From positions 31,150 to 95,149 of the forward strand of contig JAQGDQ010000793.1 of assembly GCA_030141605.1 (NCBI GenBank): DNA of 64,000 bases. Reading direction: 5' to 3'. Shown in pieces: positions 35,830-48,189 of this stretch. Position 1 is the first letter of the stretch; each line of letters starts with the position of its first letter. The translations under genes were made by a program, and so were the position numbers. The DNA is from Tubiluchus corallicola. Taxonomy: Eukaryota; Priapulida; Priapulimorpha; Priapulimorphida; Tubiluchidae. Below the pieces are notes generated by a model. The model searched no databases. It was not told where the DNA came from and worked only from the letters and a program-made list of their open reading frames with translations.

Positions 35830-38800
35830 ATGGCCAAAGATTCTCCGACAGTCGACACGAACAAAGAAAAAGAAGGCAAGAAGGAATCGAAACGGAAGTC
35901 TCGGTCCGCTAGCGAAAGCAGTGCCAGGTGGGTCTTTTCTTACGCAGGTCGACACTCTGCAAGCCCGGGGACGCAGAGCTCAGTGGCAAGGGTTACTTTT
36001 GTATGGCTGTAGCGGGATCTAGCTAGTTGTCATGCTAGGAGTCAGTAGATTTGTTCTTAATCAATAAGCTTAGAAATAATGAAGTTGAACTCAAATCAAA
36101 ATGTATTTAACTCCTGTTGTTGATTAATAGCATTATTAACCCAAAGTGTTTTTATCATTTCATAACAATTTTGACCTGTATTTCACATAAAATCTAAATG
36201 CAATTTTTAGTTTAATCAAGATTGACCTTATTTTGTTGCCCGCTAATTAAACTACATGTATATTCTTTTCTCTGGATTATATAGCAAATGTCATAATTTT
36301 AAAAATTACTAATGTTTCCTAAATTAAACTGATAACATCAATGCCCACCAGTGCCTAAAAATCTTTTTATCTATATTCGGTAAAGGATAGCAGACTAGGT
36401 GACTTTATAGTCTTTTCGCTATCCTTTCTCTACTTCTAGATCTATCTATTCATTTTAACCATTCTTCAAAACTTATTAGAGATTCTTTTATTAATCATGT
36501 GTTATTGTAAAGAGACAAATAAATTGAAATTGAATTGAATTGAATAATCTTTCAAGATAAAATAATGAAGCAGCAAAGAAGTCTTATCCAGGTGTATTAT
36601 TGACTCTATATGAAGGTCATGCAGACTGAATCTGTATGCAACTCTTGTTGTTCGCTATTGTGTGAAAATACGTAACGCCTAATTAACAAGAATCGTGGCT
36701 AATCGACTTCAGAATCATGCTAGTCCTATTGTGTCAAGTGTCAAGCAAATTAGCTTTATGCAGCATTACCTATGCAGCAAGCAGAATAGATTAGATTAGA
36801 GTAGATTTGCCCTAATAATTTGGTTAAGCATTACTTAAAATCGTGCATAATGTGTTTCGAAAAAACGTTATGTTCCCTTTCAATATTTTAAAGCAGGGGT
36901 GTGCAAATTATCTGACTAGCTGGGCCACATTAAACTTTCCCGCAATTTCTGCGGGCCATATGCAGTTTGGTCAAGGAGCCAAGTACAGTAGGACCTAATA
37001 ACGATTTTTTTTGCATCCGACCTGCGTACATCATTACTACTACACTCAAGAAACTATTTTAGAAGTTATTAAAATTTATATTACAAACCATATATTTCTA
37101 CTTTCAGGACAGATAGTGGTAATTTCATTACAATGCATATTAGTAATGTGTATCACACAGTCTGTGTAGTACAGTGACATTAAGCTACAACCGTCTTGTA
37201 AGGGTTAATGGCATCCGATCTAGTAGAAAAAACTACCCGCACTATCTTTGCGATCGTGGCACGGACTTCAGCTGGATACACTCAATTAATCACCCGGGCC
37301 GCACTTTCATTAGGTTGAAAAATGTCTTCGCGGGTCGCACAAATTCTCTCGGCGGGCCGCAAGTGGCCCGCAGGCCGCAATTTGCACACCCCTGTTTTAA
37401 AGAGTATATTGGTTTGACCTACAGTTTAAGATTGGGTCCAGTTTTGCTTTAAAGACTGGTTAATATTAGTGTAGTTTTCTGGGTTGGTTGGCCGAGTGGG
37501 TTCGATTTCAGACTGCAACCTCGCAGTCTTAAGTTCAACACTAGCACGTTATTCATTGTTTGTTTGTTACATCCTTACCTGTATTGTTGTAAGTCGCTAA
37601 ATAGCCGTTAGTGCTGATGTTGTTTGTTAAACGAGCGACGTAAATAAATGTTGACTTTGCCTTTATTTTTGTTTGAGAAGCGTTCTTAGAAAGGAGAGCA
37701 CGCTCAGCTAATAAATCGCTTCCCTAAAAAATGTGAATTATCAGGTGAGTCAAAGAGTGAGTGAGTGTGTGGGTGAGTAAATGAATGAGTGAGTGAGTGA
37801 ATGAATGTGTGAGTGAGTGTGTGGGTGAGTAAATGAATGAGCGAGTCAATGAGTAAGTGTGAATGAGTGTGTGAGTGAGCAAATGAGTGAGTCAGTAAAT
37901 GAGTGAGTGACTGAATGAGTGACTTAGTGAGTGTGTGAGTCAATGAGTGAGTGAGTGAGTGAATGAATGAGTGAGTGTGTGAGTCAATGAGTGAGTGAGT
38001 GAGTCAGTGAATGAATGATTGACTGGAATGAATCAATGAGTGAGTGAATGAGTCAATGAGAGAGTGAGTGTGTGAATGAGTGAGTGAGTGAATGAGTGAG
38101 TCAGTGAATGAATGAATGAGTCAATGAGTGAGTGAATGAGTCAATGAGTGAGTGAATGAGCCAATGAGTGAGTGAGTGTGTGAATGAGTGAGTGAGTGAA
38201 TGAGTGAGTCAGTGAATGAATGAATGAGTCAATGAGTGAGTGAATGAGTCAATGAGAGAGTGAGTGTGTGAATGAGTGAGTCAGTGAATGAATGAATGAG
38301 TCAATGAGTGAGTGAATGAGTCAATGAGAGAGTGAGTCAATGAGTGAGTGAGTGTCTGAATGAGTGGGTGAGTCGGATAAAATACGAATGCTTTACTGTA
38401 CCACGTGTCCATTATTTAACGACGTCGTTATTTTCTTGTAATTTGACATTTTGTCACTCTCTACTATCGCAAGTGACGACTTGAATAACTTCTTGCAGCA
38501 CGACGTCATCTCGGAGTCATTCCTCATCAGGATCAGGAGAAGGTAGCAGCAGTTCTAGTGGCTCCTCATCCAGGTCAGTACTATATTAATCATTTAGAAT
38601 AATATTACCAATGGCGGGTCATGCGTAGGCACTGTGGAACTGCAGCGCCCCCTATTATCACTCGATATTATCGATAATATTCAATATAATAAGTCTTTTT
38701 TTCTTTAGTTCTTTCTTTATATACGGAACCAGAACACGTGACGGTAGTACTGTTTGCTTCACAGCCCAGCACAGTGCGATCCAGCAACGAGGTGTTTGGC

Positions 38801-41800
38801 TGTTGTGCGCACACGGCCATGCGCACATGGCTGCGCCCAGGTAGAGAAAGTACTGTCACTCACGCAGTTTGTTGTCAGTTGTTACGCGCTTACCGTGAAT
38901 GGTTCAAACTTGAACTGCGGCAATTTAGGCTATTAATAATCGCTTACGCACATGTCTGAGCCCAGGTAGAGAAAGTACTGTCACTCACACAGTTTGTTGT
39001 CAGTTGCTACGTGCTTACTGTGAATGGATCAAGCTTGAACTACGACATATTAGACTATTAGTGAGCAAAAAATATGTTTTTGTTTAGGAGTTTATCAAGT
39101 TTACGTATAAACTTTCGTATGTCTGTTTGTTTAAAATTACAATTACGACATTAAAATTACATGTTTGTTTCGTTTACACAGTACTAAAACAATGGCTAAA
39201 GATTTTTTGAAGCAGCACCCCCACTAATTTTAGCTACGAGCCGCCACTGGATATTATCTTTAAACACGGATGCAAGCGTAGATGGTTCTTACAAAATTGT
39301 CTGCCAATGTGTGATTTGGTCGCTTCGGCTAAGCAGTAGTAGCTGAAAGGTGTACCACGATGTTAAATGCAGAACCGATCGTTCTAGTACCCTCTTTTAC
39401 CTACCAAAATGTGATGGCGGCAAACGAGTTACCGAACACACGAAACCATGTTATTGTTCTTTCAAGGTCGAGCTCCAGCGAAAGTTCCGAGACTTCTCAA
39501 TCCCCTCGCAGGAGAGCCTCGCCGAAGCGCCCTCAGGCCAAGCAGTCAAGAACCAGGTATCAGCTTTATAACGAGTTCAACGTTGTTGATTTGTGGCAAA
39601 AGTTTGAGTGTTCTAGGCTCATTTGCTATAAACACATGCTTCATGAAGTAATGAATGTGTACCATGTCTAAAAATTCGAATTAATTTTAAGATATTACAC
39701 CAATTGTACCATTATGCAAAGCAATTAATTTATTTATTTATTTATTATTACTCACAGAAATAAATATATACGTTTTATACAATATATTGTAATTTACTAC
39801 ATATATAGGGAACAACTAGGGAATTTCTACTTCTGATTGCAGTTATTTCCAACTTTGTTTCGATTAAAGACCCATTTTTGTTACTCTACCTTCTGTTACT
39901 GTATGTTTTGTTAGCGTACCTTTCATTACCAACCTTCGTTACCACACCGTTTCTTACTGTACCTTTTCTTACTGTACTGTTTCTTACTGTACCTTTTCTT
40001 ACTGTACCTTTTCTTACTGTACCATTTGTTACTGTACTGTTTCTTACTGTACCTTTTGTTACTGTACTTTTGGTTACTGTACCTTTTCTTACTGTACCTT
40101 TTCTTACTGTACCATTTGTTACTGTACCTTTTCTTACTGTACATTTTCTTACTGTGCCTTTTCTTACTGTACTTTTTCTTACTGTACCTTTTCTTACTGT
40201 ACCATTTCTTAGTGTACCTTTTCTTACTGTACCATTTGTTACTGTACCTTTTCTTACTGTACCTTTTCTTACTGTACCATTTGTTACAGTACCTTTTCTT
40301 ACTGTACCTTTCTTACTGTACCTTTCTTACTGTACCATTTCTTACTGTACCGTTTGTTACTGTACCTTTTCTTACTGTACCTTTTTTACTGTACCATTTG
40401 GTACTGTACCTTTTCTTACGGTACCTTTTCTTACTGTACCTTTTCTTACTGTACCATTTGTTACTGTACCTTTTCTTACTGTACCTTTTCTTACTGTACC
40501 ATTTGTTACTGTACCTTTTCTTACTGTACCTTTTCTTACTGTACCTCTTCTTACTGTACCGTTTATTGCTGTATCATTTGTTACGTTTTCTTACTGTACC
40601 TTTTCTTGCTGTACCATTTATTACTGTACCTTTTCTTACTGTACCATTTGTTACTGTACCTTTTCTTACTGTACCATTTGTTACTGTACATTTTCTTACT
40701 GTACCGTTTATTGCTGTATCATTTGTTACGTTTCTTACTGTACTTTTCAGATCTCCTTCACCAAGGCGACGGAAACGGAGTCCGACGCCGAAGCCCACAA
40801 AGATACACATCGGCGCACTGACGAGAAACATCACAAAGGACCATGTACAGGAAATCTTTGCAACGTACGGAAGTGTCAAGGTATGCACTCGGCGACCAGT
40901 AATAAAGACGCAAGAACAAACTCACAATTAATAAGCTTTTTTACACTTCCCTCGATTGATGGTGATCGTGAAAAGGTCAAAGGTTAAGTGTGCCAGACAA
41001 CGCATTTGTGTACACTTGACAACGCCTCGCAGCCCAAGCTGCTGTAATAGTAACAGTTTTAACAGCTAGCTAGAACCTTACCTAGTTCATTTTTTTCCCC
41101 AACCAAGATCCTACTAGTAAATCACACTACACACACACCAATGAAAAATAAAGTAAAGTCAACATAAAACAATCGACATTACTAAACCGATGCGGCGGAC
41201 ACTTTTGCTTTACCCACACATCACGTGACGTTTACAATTAAGATGAGTTGCTATGGTACACTTAACCTTTGACCTACAGCACTGAGCGTAGGTGTCATTT
41301 TTACCTGTGTCACTTTTACCTGCGTCACTTTTTTCTGTGTCATTTTTACCTGTGTCACTTTTACCCGTGCCATTTTTGCCCGTGTCATTTTTACCTGTAA
41401 CACTTTTACCTGTGTCACTTTTACCTGCATCACTTTTTTCTGCGTCATTTTCACCTGTGTCAACGAGACTGAAAAGACTTATTTATGGTGGCTGGAAAAA
41501 AGACATTTTTTTCTTACAAAAGAAAGTCAGATATTCGTACAAAAATATTCAATTCAGTCACAATTTATTCAGGTACCATCGAACAATTGAACAATTAAAA
41601 TAGTAAAACGGAAAATGTTTTAAATCAGTTATTAAGTGACAATACATGACTTGTACATATTGACGACAGTATTTGTACATGATGGCATTATATGTGTGTG
41701 AACAAATCACGCTTTGTTCGACATCTTAGGGTTACGCTTGCGGTTAGGGTTAAGGTTAAGGTTAGATTTATTTTTCTTGCGACTTTTTTTGGATTTTTTC

Positions 41801-44112
41801 TATGACTTCTTAAGTATGCCATTTATACCATGTCATTTTTACCTGTGTAATTTTTGCCTGTGTCATTTTTACTTTGTCATTTTTTGTGTCTTTTTACTTG
41901 TGTCACTTTTACCTGTGTCATTTTTCCTGCATCTTTTTACCTGTGTCATTTTTACCAGTGTCATTTTTACCTGTTATTTTTTCCTGTCTTTTTTACTTGT
42001 GTCATTTTTACCTGTGTGACTTTTTACCTGCACCATTTTTACCTGTGTCACTTACCCGTGTCATTTTTACCTGTGTGACTTTTGCCGGTGTCCTTTTTAC
42101 CTGTGACACTTTTACCTGTGTCATTTTTACCTGTGTCACTTTTCTGCATCATTTTACGTGTGTCACTTTTGCCCGTGTCATTTTTACCTGTATCCCTTTT
42201 GCCCATGTCATTTTTACCTTTGACACCTTTACCTGTGTCACTTTTGCTTGCATCATTTTTACCTGTGTCACCTTCCCCGCATCTTTTGAGACATATCATT
42301 GCCCTTCTGTTTTTTCTTTTAACACGTTTCTATTTTGCCGTAGGATGTGGCAATGTACATGGATACTCTGCATCCGCATCTGAACAGAGGTGACGCGTAC
42401 GTGGAGTTTGAAAAGCCGGAAGAAGCGCAGTTGGCTTTAAAGCACATGGATGGAGGTATGGCAACTGGTGCATTGTATTTTCTTGCCCAGATGTAGTAGT
42501 GAAATCGTAATAATTTGACGCTGGGATAGTCGTATTCACAAAGTTAAGCAGTGCTGGGTTTGGTTGAGTTAAATGGATGGGTGAATTACTGTTGCAAAAC
42601 AGTTTTAATTGGCATCTTGCCTTGTCTCGGTTTAGATCAGACAATTATCTTTGGTAACGAGTAGGTTCTGGTACCACCACAACTGTATAAGCCCTAAAAT
42701 TGAATGTCACGTGTTTACTACCAAATTTTGCGGTAAGTCCTCGTTTAACGGCGCCCCGTTTAGCGACGTTTCGTTTTAGCGACGCTAAATATTGACACTT
42801 TTTTCACCTAATGACGCGCTTTCATTTTAGCGATTTTTTTACTTTGCTCAAAGCATTTTGTGCTTTTTACTGAGTTTGAATCGCTAAAATACTATTTTTG
42901 CATTGTTCTGTTCAAAAGAGCTGCTGATTGTTACTATGATAAGAACTACGTGGCCAATAATGCGATTTTGTCTTTCGTTTCCCGACGGACTGTTAAATGG
43001 TGAAAACTGCAAGCTTGAGAACAGACAGCAAGACATCCATTTCATTACCTGGCGACTACAAAAGTACTACCTGACTGCGATTGAAAAATGCAAACTTTTT
43101 GAGTGAGGAAATCTGCCCACGGCCTGTTGCTATGGCAACCAGTGTCTAGACGAAATTGTCTCGTTAAGGCTAAGAACTTCGCCCGCGGGAGTAAGGCAGC
43201 AATGCGTGTCACTTGCACTAAAACAGCGGATTCGTGGCTTGTAAGAGAGACCGCCAGCTAGGCGTAGGTAAAAATCATAGGCGGTTTATTCAAGGTAAGT
43301 AGAAAAAAATGACACGGTAAGAATATGCAAAAACAAACAAACAATATTTAGTTTAATGAACTAAGCATTATTGATATTTGCGCGTAGAGTGTATTTCGGT
43401 GCTTTTGCATTACTTCCCATTCAAAATTTGGTTCCGTTTTATGACGTTTCATTTAACGACACATTTTCCTGCAAGGCATGGGGTCGTTAAGCGAGGACTT
43501 AGTTCGTTTTACGACGTTTCACTTAACGACACATTTTGCTATTAGGCATGGGGTCGTTAAGCGAGGACTTACTTCGTTTTACGACGTTTCACTTAACGAC
43601 ATATTTTCCTATGAGGCATTAGGGTCGTTAAGCGAGGTCTTACTTCTTTCTACGGCGTTTCACTTAACGACACATTCTGCTGTAAGGCATTAGGGTCGTT
43701 AAGCGAGGTCTTACCTTATGATAAAATTTTGTATTGGTTTTGAGGGTAAATTGTATTGACAACAACACTGTGATTATAAAAATAATATAATATGACTGAA
43801 TATGTCTAACATAAACTGTTGTTTGTTAGCCTTGCTGCAGCCATGCTGATTAACTGAAAAACAATCCGCATTTCAGGACAAATTGACGGCAAGGAGGTTG
43901 CCGTGTCGCTGGTGATTCAGCGGCAGCCTAGCCGAAACTTTACTCAGGAGCGGGCACAAAATCGCTACGGTCGATTCCCTCCACGTCCGAACTGGTTTCC
44001 GAGGTCACGCAGGTCGCCTCCGCGAAGGCGCCGCACGCCGCCTAGGAGATCTCGGTCGCCGCGACGACGACGAGAACGATACAGTCGATCCAGCTCGAGT
44101 TCCTCGCATTAG
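35830..44112 (+). CDS. RNPS1: RNPS1, RNA-binding protein with serine-rich domain (complete)
   Basis: Six coding exons: 35830-35927, 38499-38573, 39467-39556, 40751-40880, 42344-42455, 43877-44112. Every junction is in phase; 741 nt give 246 aa plus TAG. The N-terminal third is Lys/Ser/Arg-rich (KRKSRSASESS, GSSSSGSSS). The RRM runs from KIHIGALTRNITKDHVQEIF through GDAYVEFEKPEEAQLALKHM to DGKEVAVSLV; its RNP-2 is IHIGAL and its RNP-1 lies around GDAYVEFE. The C-terminus is Arg/Ser/Pro-rich (RRSPPRRRRTPP, ending SSSSSSH). In animals RNPS1 joins the ASAP complex with SAP18 and Acinus, associates with exon-junction complexes and modulates splicing and mRNA quality control. The ATG context (ACGATGG) is favourable. 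It is shorter than human RNPS1 (about 305 aa), mainly in the Ser-rich region. Confidence 0.95.
36894..37394 (+). mobile_element. hAT-type MITE family E, copy 2 (RNPS1 intron 1)
   Basis: Begins CAGGGGTGTGCAAATT and ends with the inverted AATTTGCACACCCCTG. A perfect 8-bp target duplication TTTTAAAG lies at 36886-36893 and 37395-37402, diagnostic of the hAT superfamily. Length is 501 bp, non-coding. Confidence 0.93.
37478..37650 (+). mobile_element. tRNA-derived SINE (Leu/Ser-like head) in RNPS1 intron 1
   Basis: TGGCCGAGTGG at 37489-37499 is a typical A box of leucine or serine tRNAs. GTTCAACACTAGC at 37533-37545 sits at B-box distance and a long anticodon-like stem (AGACTGC/GCAGTCT) lies between. 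An unrelated body follows, ending in GTAAATAAATG. Confidence 0.6.
37741..38375. repeat. (GAGT)n-type array (RNPS1 intron 1)
   Basis: Tetranucleotide-based GAGTGAGTGAATGAGTCAAT sequence with higher-order ~100-bp periodicity. It ends 123 bp before exon 2. Confidence 0.9.
38609..39249 (+). mobile_element. hAT-like MITE (RNPS1 intron 2)
   Basis: The left end CAATGGCGGGTCATGCGTAG is matched in inverted orientation at the right (minus strand CAGTGGCGGCTCGTAGCT). The flanking 8-mers AATATTAC and GATATTAT agree at six positions, an aged hAT-size duplication. The interior carries a direct duplication of GTAGAGAAAGTACTGTCACT. It shares its left end with 4920-5013. Confidence 0.75.
39885..40747 (+). 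repeat. 15-bp pyrimidine-rich array up to the RNPS1 exon 4 acceptor
   Basis: About 57 copies of TACTGTACCTTTTCT and its TACTGTACCATTTGT variant. The last unit merges into TACTTTTCAG, so the branch-point region and polypyrimidine tract of this intron are repeat-derived. AG is almost absent from the array. Long apparent frames over it are artefacts. Confidence 0.93.
40974..41275 (-). mobile_element. MITE family J, complete copy (RNPS1 intron 4)
   Basis: AGGTCAAAGGTTAAGTGTGC at left and the inverted CACTTAACCTTTGACCT at right give TIRs of about 20 bp. It is about 302 bp and the interior matches 25780-26062 in reverse. Confidence 0.8.
41285..42290 (+). repeat. 16-17-bp ACCTGTGTCAYTTTT arrays (RNPS1 intron 4)
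   Basis: Two blocks, 41285-41463 and about 41828-42285, of ACCTGTGTCATTTTT and ACCTGTGTCACTTTT variants. They are separated by 360 bp of other sequence that includes TTAGGGTT/GGTTAAGG words near 41725-41770. The second block ends 55 bp before exon 5. Confidence 0.9.
42732..43715. mobile_element. TIR element family D with TIR-derived tandem repeats (RNPS1 intron 5)
   Basis: Left end GGTAAGTCCTCGTTTAACGG and inverted right end (minus strand GGTAAGACCTCGCTTAACGA), readable as TA-flanked AGTCCTCG termini. The right third (about 43430-43715) is four ~70-bp repeats, each containing GGGTCGTTAAGCGAGGACTT, which is the terminal sequence itself. No transposase frame is present. Confidence 0.8.
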
Positions 44113-44382
44113 ACGCGCTGCTCCGCACAGAAAGAAACCTACTACTGTGTTTAGTTGTTTAGTGTTTGTTTATTGTTTAGAAAGAGTCTGAGATAAGTGA
44201 AAGTAATAACAAAATAGTGAGATAATTGAGTTTGTCATCTGCGTAACGCTACCCGTTCCTGTTCTTGTATCGGATGTGATTTGATGTGGTAATGTAACTG
44301 GTACAAACCAAGAACATATCTAGCTTGTTCTTTTTTGCATAGTGCTTTTGTATAATACCAGATGACCAGAAGGATTTTGATG

Positions 44383-46154
44383 TACACTCACGTCTCGGTT
44401 TGCCGGACAAAAGCCGGGAGACATCTACCCGAATTTACCGATTGTCCATATTTACTGATACTAGCTAATGCAGTAGGCGCCCATGTATTAGATTAATGGT
44501 AATGTAGAATCAATCGCCTAATTGTCTCAAAAATGTCTAGTACGGGCCACTTCTGACATATTAGACTCACGGTAATGTAGAATCAATCATCTAATTGTCT
44601 CAAAAACGTTTAGTACGGGCCACTCCTGACATATTAGACTCAAGGTAATGTAGAATCAATCGTCTAATTGTCTCAAAAACGTCTAGTACGGGCCACTCCT
44701 GACATATTAGACTCACAGTAATGTAGAATCAATCATCTAATTGTCTCAAAAACGTTTAGTACGGGCCACTCCTGACATATTAGACTCACAGTAATGTAGA
44801 ATCAATCATCTAATTGTCTCAAAAACGTTTAGTACGGGCCACTCCTGACATATTAGACTCACGGTAATGTAGAATCAATCGCCTAATTGTCTCAAAAACG
44901 TCTAGTACGGGCCACTCCTGACATATTAGACTCACAGTAATGTAGAATCAATCACCTAATTGACTCAAAAACGTCTAGTACGGGCCACTCCTGACATATT
45001 AGACTCACGGTAATGTAGAATCAATCACCTAATTGTCTCAAAAATGTCTAGTACGGGCCACTCCTGACATATTAGACTCACAGTAATGTAGAATCAATCA
45101 CCTAATTGACTCAAAAACGTCTAGTACGGGCCACTCCTGACATATTAGACTCACGGTAATGTAGAATCAATCACCTAATTGTCTCAAAAACGTCTAGTAC
45201 GGGCCACTCCTGACATATTAGACTCACTGTAATGTAGAATCAATCATCTAATTGTCTCAAAAACGTCTAGTACGGGCCACTCCTGACATATTAGACTCAC
45301 GGTAATGTAGAATCAATCACCTAATTGACTCAAAAACGTCTAGTACGGGCCGCTCCTGACATATTAGACTCACGGTAATGTAGAATCAATCGTCTAATTG
45401 TCTCAAAAACGTTTAGTATGGGCCGCTCCTGACATATTAGACTCAAGGTAATGTAGAATCAATCACCTAATTGTCTCAAAAACGTTTAGTATGGGCCGCT
45501 CCTGACATATTAGACTCACGGTAATGTAGAATCAATTGCCTAATTGTCTCAAAAACGTCTAGTACGGTCCGCTCCTGACATATTAGACTCACGGTAATGT
45601 AGAATCAATTGCCTAATTGTCTCAAAAACGTTTAGTATGGGCCGCTCCTGACATATTAGACTCACGATAATGTAGAATTAATCGCTTAATTGTCTCAAAA
45701 ACGTCTAGTACGGGCCGCTTCTGACATATTAGACTCACGATAATGTAGAATCAATCACCTAATTGTCTCAAAAATGTCTAGTACGGGCCGCTTCTGACAT
45801 ATTAGACTCACGATAATGTAGAATTAATCGCTTAATTGTCTCAAAAATGTCTTGTACGGGCTGCTCCTATGCAAAAGTATATAAAACTGTCAGCAATTGA
45901 CTCAAATAACTTCACATAATTGACTCTAAACCACTAAACACGCTGAATTAACCACTAAACACGTTGACATACAAGCTACAGATGTGTCGTTACACGCTGC
46001 TTGGATGTAAACAAAGTGATGGCCCGCCAACTAGTGGTAAGGTGGCAAAATAACACTGTGTCCATAGTATGCGGAACTTTTTAGCGCTCCAGATTTTCTC
46101 CGATTCTTCCAATATCCGTAAAAATGGGGTCCGACAAACCGAGATGTGAGTGTA
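44383..46154 (+). mobile_element. TIR element family B, copy 2, swollen by a 73-bp array
   Basis: Ends are TACACTCACGTCTCGGTTTG and the inverted equivalent ending GATGTGAGTGTA. About 19 copies of a 73-bp unit (AATGTAGAATCAATCACCTA, ATTGTCTCAAAAACGTCTAG, TACGGGCCACTCCTGACATA, TTAGACTCACGGT) fill 44495-45870. The remaining core matches the other B copies and the family A core in reverse. It lies 270 bp after the RNPS1 stop and may be in the 3' UTR. Confidence 0.85.
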
Positions 46155-46612
46155 GTCGCTTTGTTCAACACCTGCTATTGTTTACGGGATGAACAGGCTT
46201 TTACATGTTTTTTTTATTTCTTACTTCATGTTGTTTTAATTTTGTACTTTGCTATTACATCAAATTCTTAAATTTTAAAGTAATACCATCTACGTTAAAG
46301 TAGTTGTGTTTTACCTTAAATGGTGTGTATAAGGTAAACATTTTTTGCTGTACTTTTTGTTTAGTTTTCGTTTCGGTATGAATTCAGTGTCGGCAGTACA
46401 TTTTGGACAGTAAATTAAAATGATACTGAGTCTAAACAATCGTCTGATTTTCCTTTAAATGAGCTGTTTCATTTTATATTTTCTAATTTCAAGTGTAATT
46501 GTCGCTTCAAGTATATTTTCTATACGACGATAATTTTCATGGATGCTATTATATATTGCTGTGCTGTAACTGTTTGAAAGTGTTCAACGACGTTTTATTT
46601 CTGTATGTAATG

Positions 46613-46618
46613 AATAAA
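46613..46618 (+). terminator. AATAAA, possible distal polyadenylation signal
   Basis: First clear plus-strand AATAAA found downstream of RNPS1, 2.5 kb past the stop and beyond the transposon. It could equally be unrelated to the gene. Confidence 0.25.
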
Positions 46619-46792
46619 TGATTCCCCAGTCAATTCTTACTTCGTGTTTTTAATTACCTGTGGAATAAATGGTTTTAGAATTTGGTTTTACGATGAAGAG
46701 ACGTTTTGGGTGTCTTATTGCGAATTCATGTCAAATATATAGCTAAAAGACCAATAAAATGCTCACCGGACATGTCTTTTGCATAATTACTA

Positions 46793-47691
46793 CAGTCAAC
46801 CTCTGGTATAAGGTACTCGCTTATAAGGGACATTTGCTTATAAAGGACCACCAGCACTGGTCCCGATTTTTCGTCACGTTTTTCCTATGTAAAAGTCGTC
46901 TTATATAAGGTACTCGGATATAAGGGACTTTTGGTTATAAGGGACCACCAGCACCGGTCCCGATTTTTCGTCACGTTTTTCCTATGTAAAAGTCTTCGTA
47001 CATAAGGTACTCGGATATAAGGGACTTTTGGTTATAAGGGACCACCAGCACCGGTCCCGATTTTTCGTAACGTTTGTCCTATGTAAAAGTCTTCGTATAT
47101 AAGGTACTCGGATATAAGGGACTTTTGGTTATAAGGGACCACCAGCACCGGTCCCGATTTTTTGTCACGTTTTTCCTATGTAAAAGTCTTCGTACATAAG
47201 GTACTCGGATATAACGGACTTTTGGTTATAAGGGACCACCAGTACTGGTCCCGATTTTTCGTAACATTTGTCCTATGTAAGTCTTCGGATATAAGGGACC
47301 ACCAGCACCGGTCCCGATTTTTCGTAACGTTTGTCCTATGTAAAAGTCTTCGTATATAAGGGACTTTTGGTTATGAGGGACGATATCTTCAGGTCCCGCG
47401 TAATAGAAACCCAGATAAATTACCTAGCATGTAAAGGACCCTATGATCAAAGTGAAATTGACCAATTTTTAACCTCAATTTTTCGCAAACTAGGTCTTTG
47501 AACAGCTTGATTTCCACGGTCGCATCACTGGAGGAGCTTCTTAATACCGTTTGCACTGAATATGTAGCAATAATCCATAAAAATACGGGTAAAAGTACAG
47601 GTCTAGGTACAACCTTGGTGTGATTCAACTTCGGATATAAGGGACAGTTTTGTTCCAGTCCCAAGGTGTCCCTTATATCCGAGGTTGACTG
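46793..47691. mobile_element. TIR element family C with ~100-bp internal repeats
   Basis: CAGTCAACCTCTGGTATAAG at left and the inverted GATATAAGGGAC...GAGGTTGACTG at right, flanked by TA on both sides. The interior repeats a ~100-bp unit about five times (GGTACTCGGATATAAGGGAC, CACCAGCACCGGTCCCGATT, GTCCTATGTAAAAGTCTTCG). That unit is an extension of the terminal repeat. The TA target and CAGT-like end suggest a pogo/Tc1-mariner relative (inference). Confidence 0.85.
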
Positions 47692-47693
47692 TA

Positions 47694-48189
47694 TTTATTT
47701 AATTTTGTTGTATTGAGAAAGCGGGGAAGTATGAAAATGAAAATTTGCCATCCACTTCAGATGCATTTAATACTTTCCGACAACTAATAATTTTTGCATT
47801 TGGCGCTATCGGTTAAAACAATCCAAGTAATAATGTACTACATGTAACGTGGTGACATCTATTGGTTGAAAAGAGTAATGTCGTAATTTTATTCAATTAT
47901 GAGTATTATAATTTAATTTTTGATAATAAAACCTGGTGTTACTTGCAAGTAATGCTGCAGACACTAAACGTTGCAGAGTAGTTTTAGTCTGTTGATTCTT
48001 TTGAACAAATGGGTTATACACATCTCTGGATTTGAATTTGATCTAGTCTCGTTTGGGCATACGATCTAATTTACGAATTGTTATACTGTCATGATCACCA
48101 TATTTTCCCCCAAAGTAATTGTTGTTACACGCTACAATAATATTAGCAACCAGACAAATGCGTGCATAATAAAGTAGTATTTATTAAAC
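47694..48189. other. intergenic sequence
   Basis: AT-rich, with no recognised gene or repeat. GTGACATCTATTGGTTGAAAA near 47850 resembles a stretch near 24520, hinting at one more dispersed fragment. Confidence 0.4.

Noticed and set aside
39878-40987. 369-codon frame LTVPFLTVPF...
   Set aside because: It is the 15-bp intronic array read through into RNPS1 exon 4 in the wrong frame.
41725-41775. TTAGGGTT/GGTTAGGGTTAAGG words suggesting an interstitial telomere
   Set aside because: Only a few imperfect repeats; too short and irregular to claim a telomeric origin.
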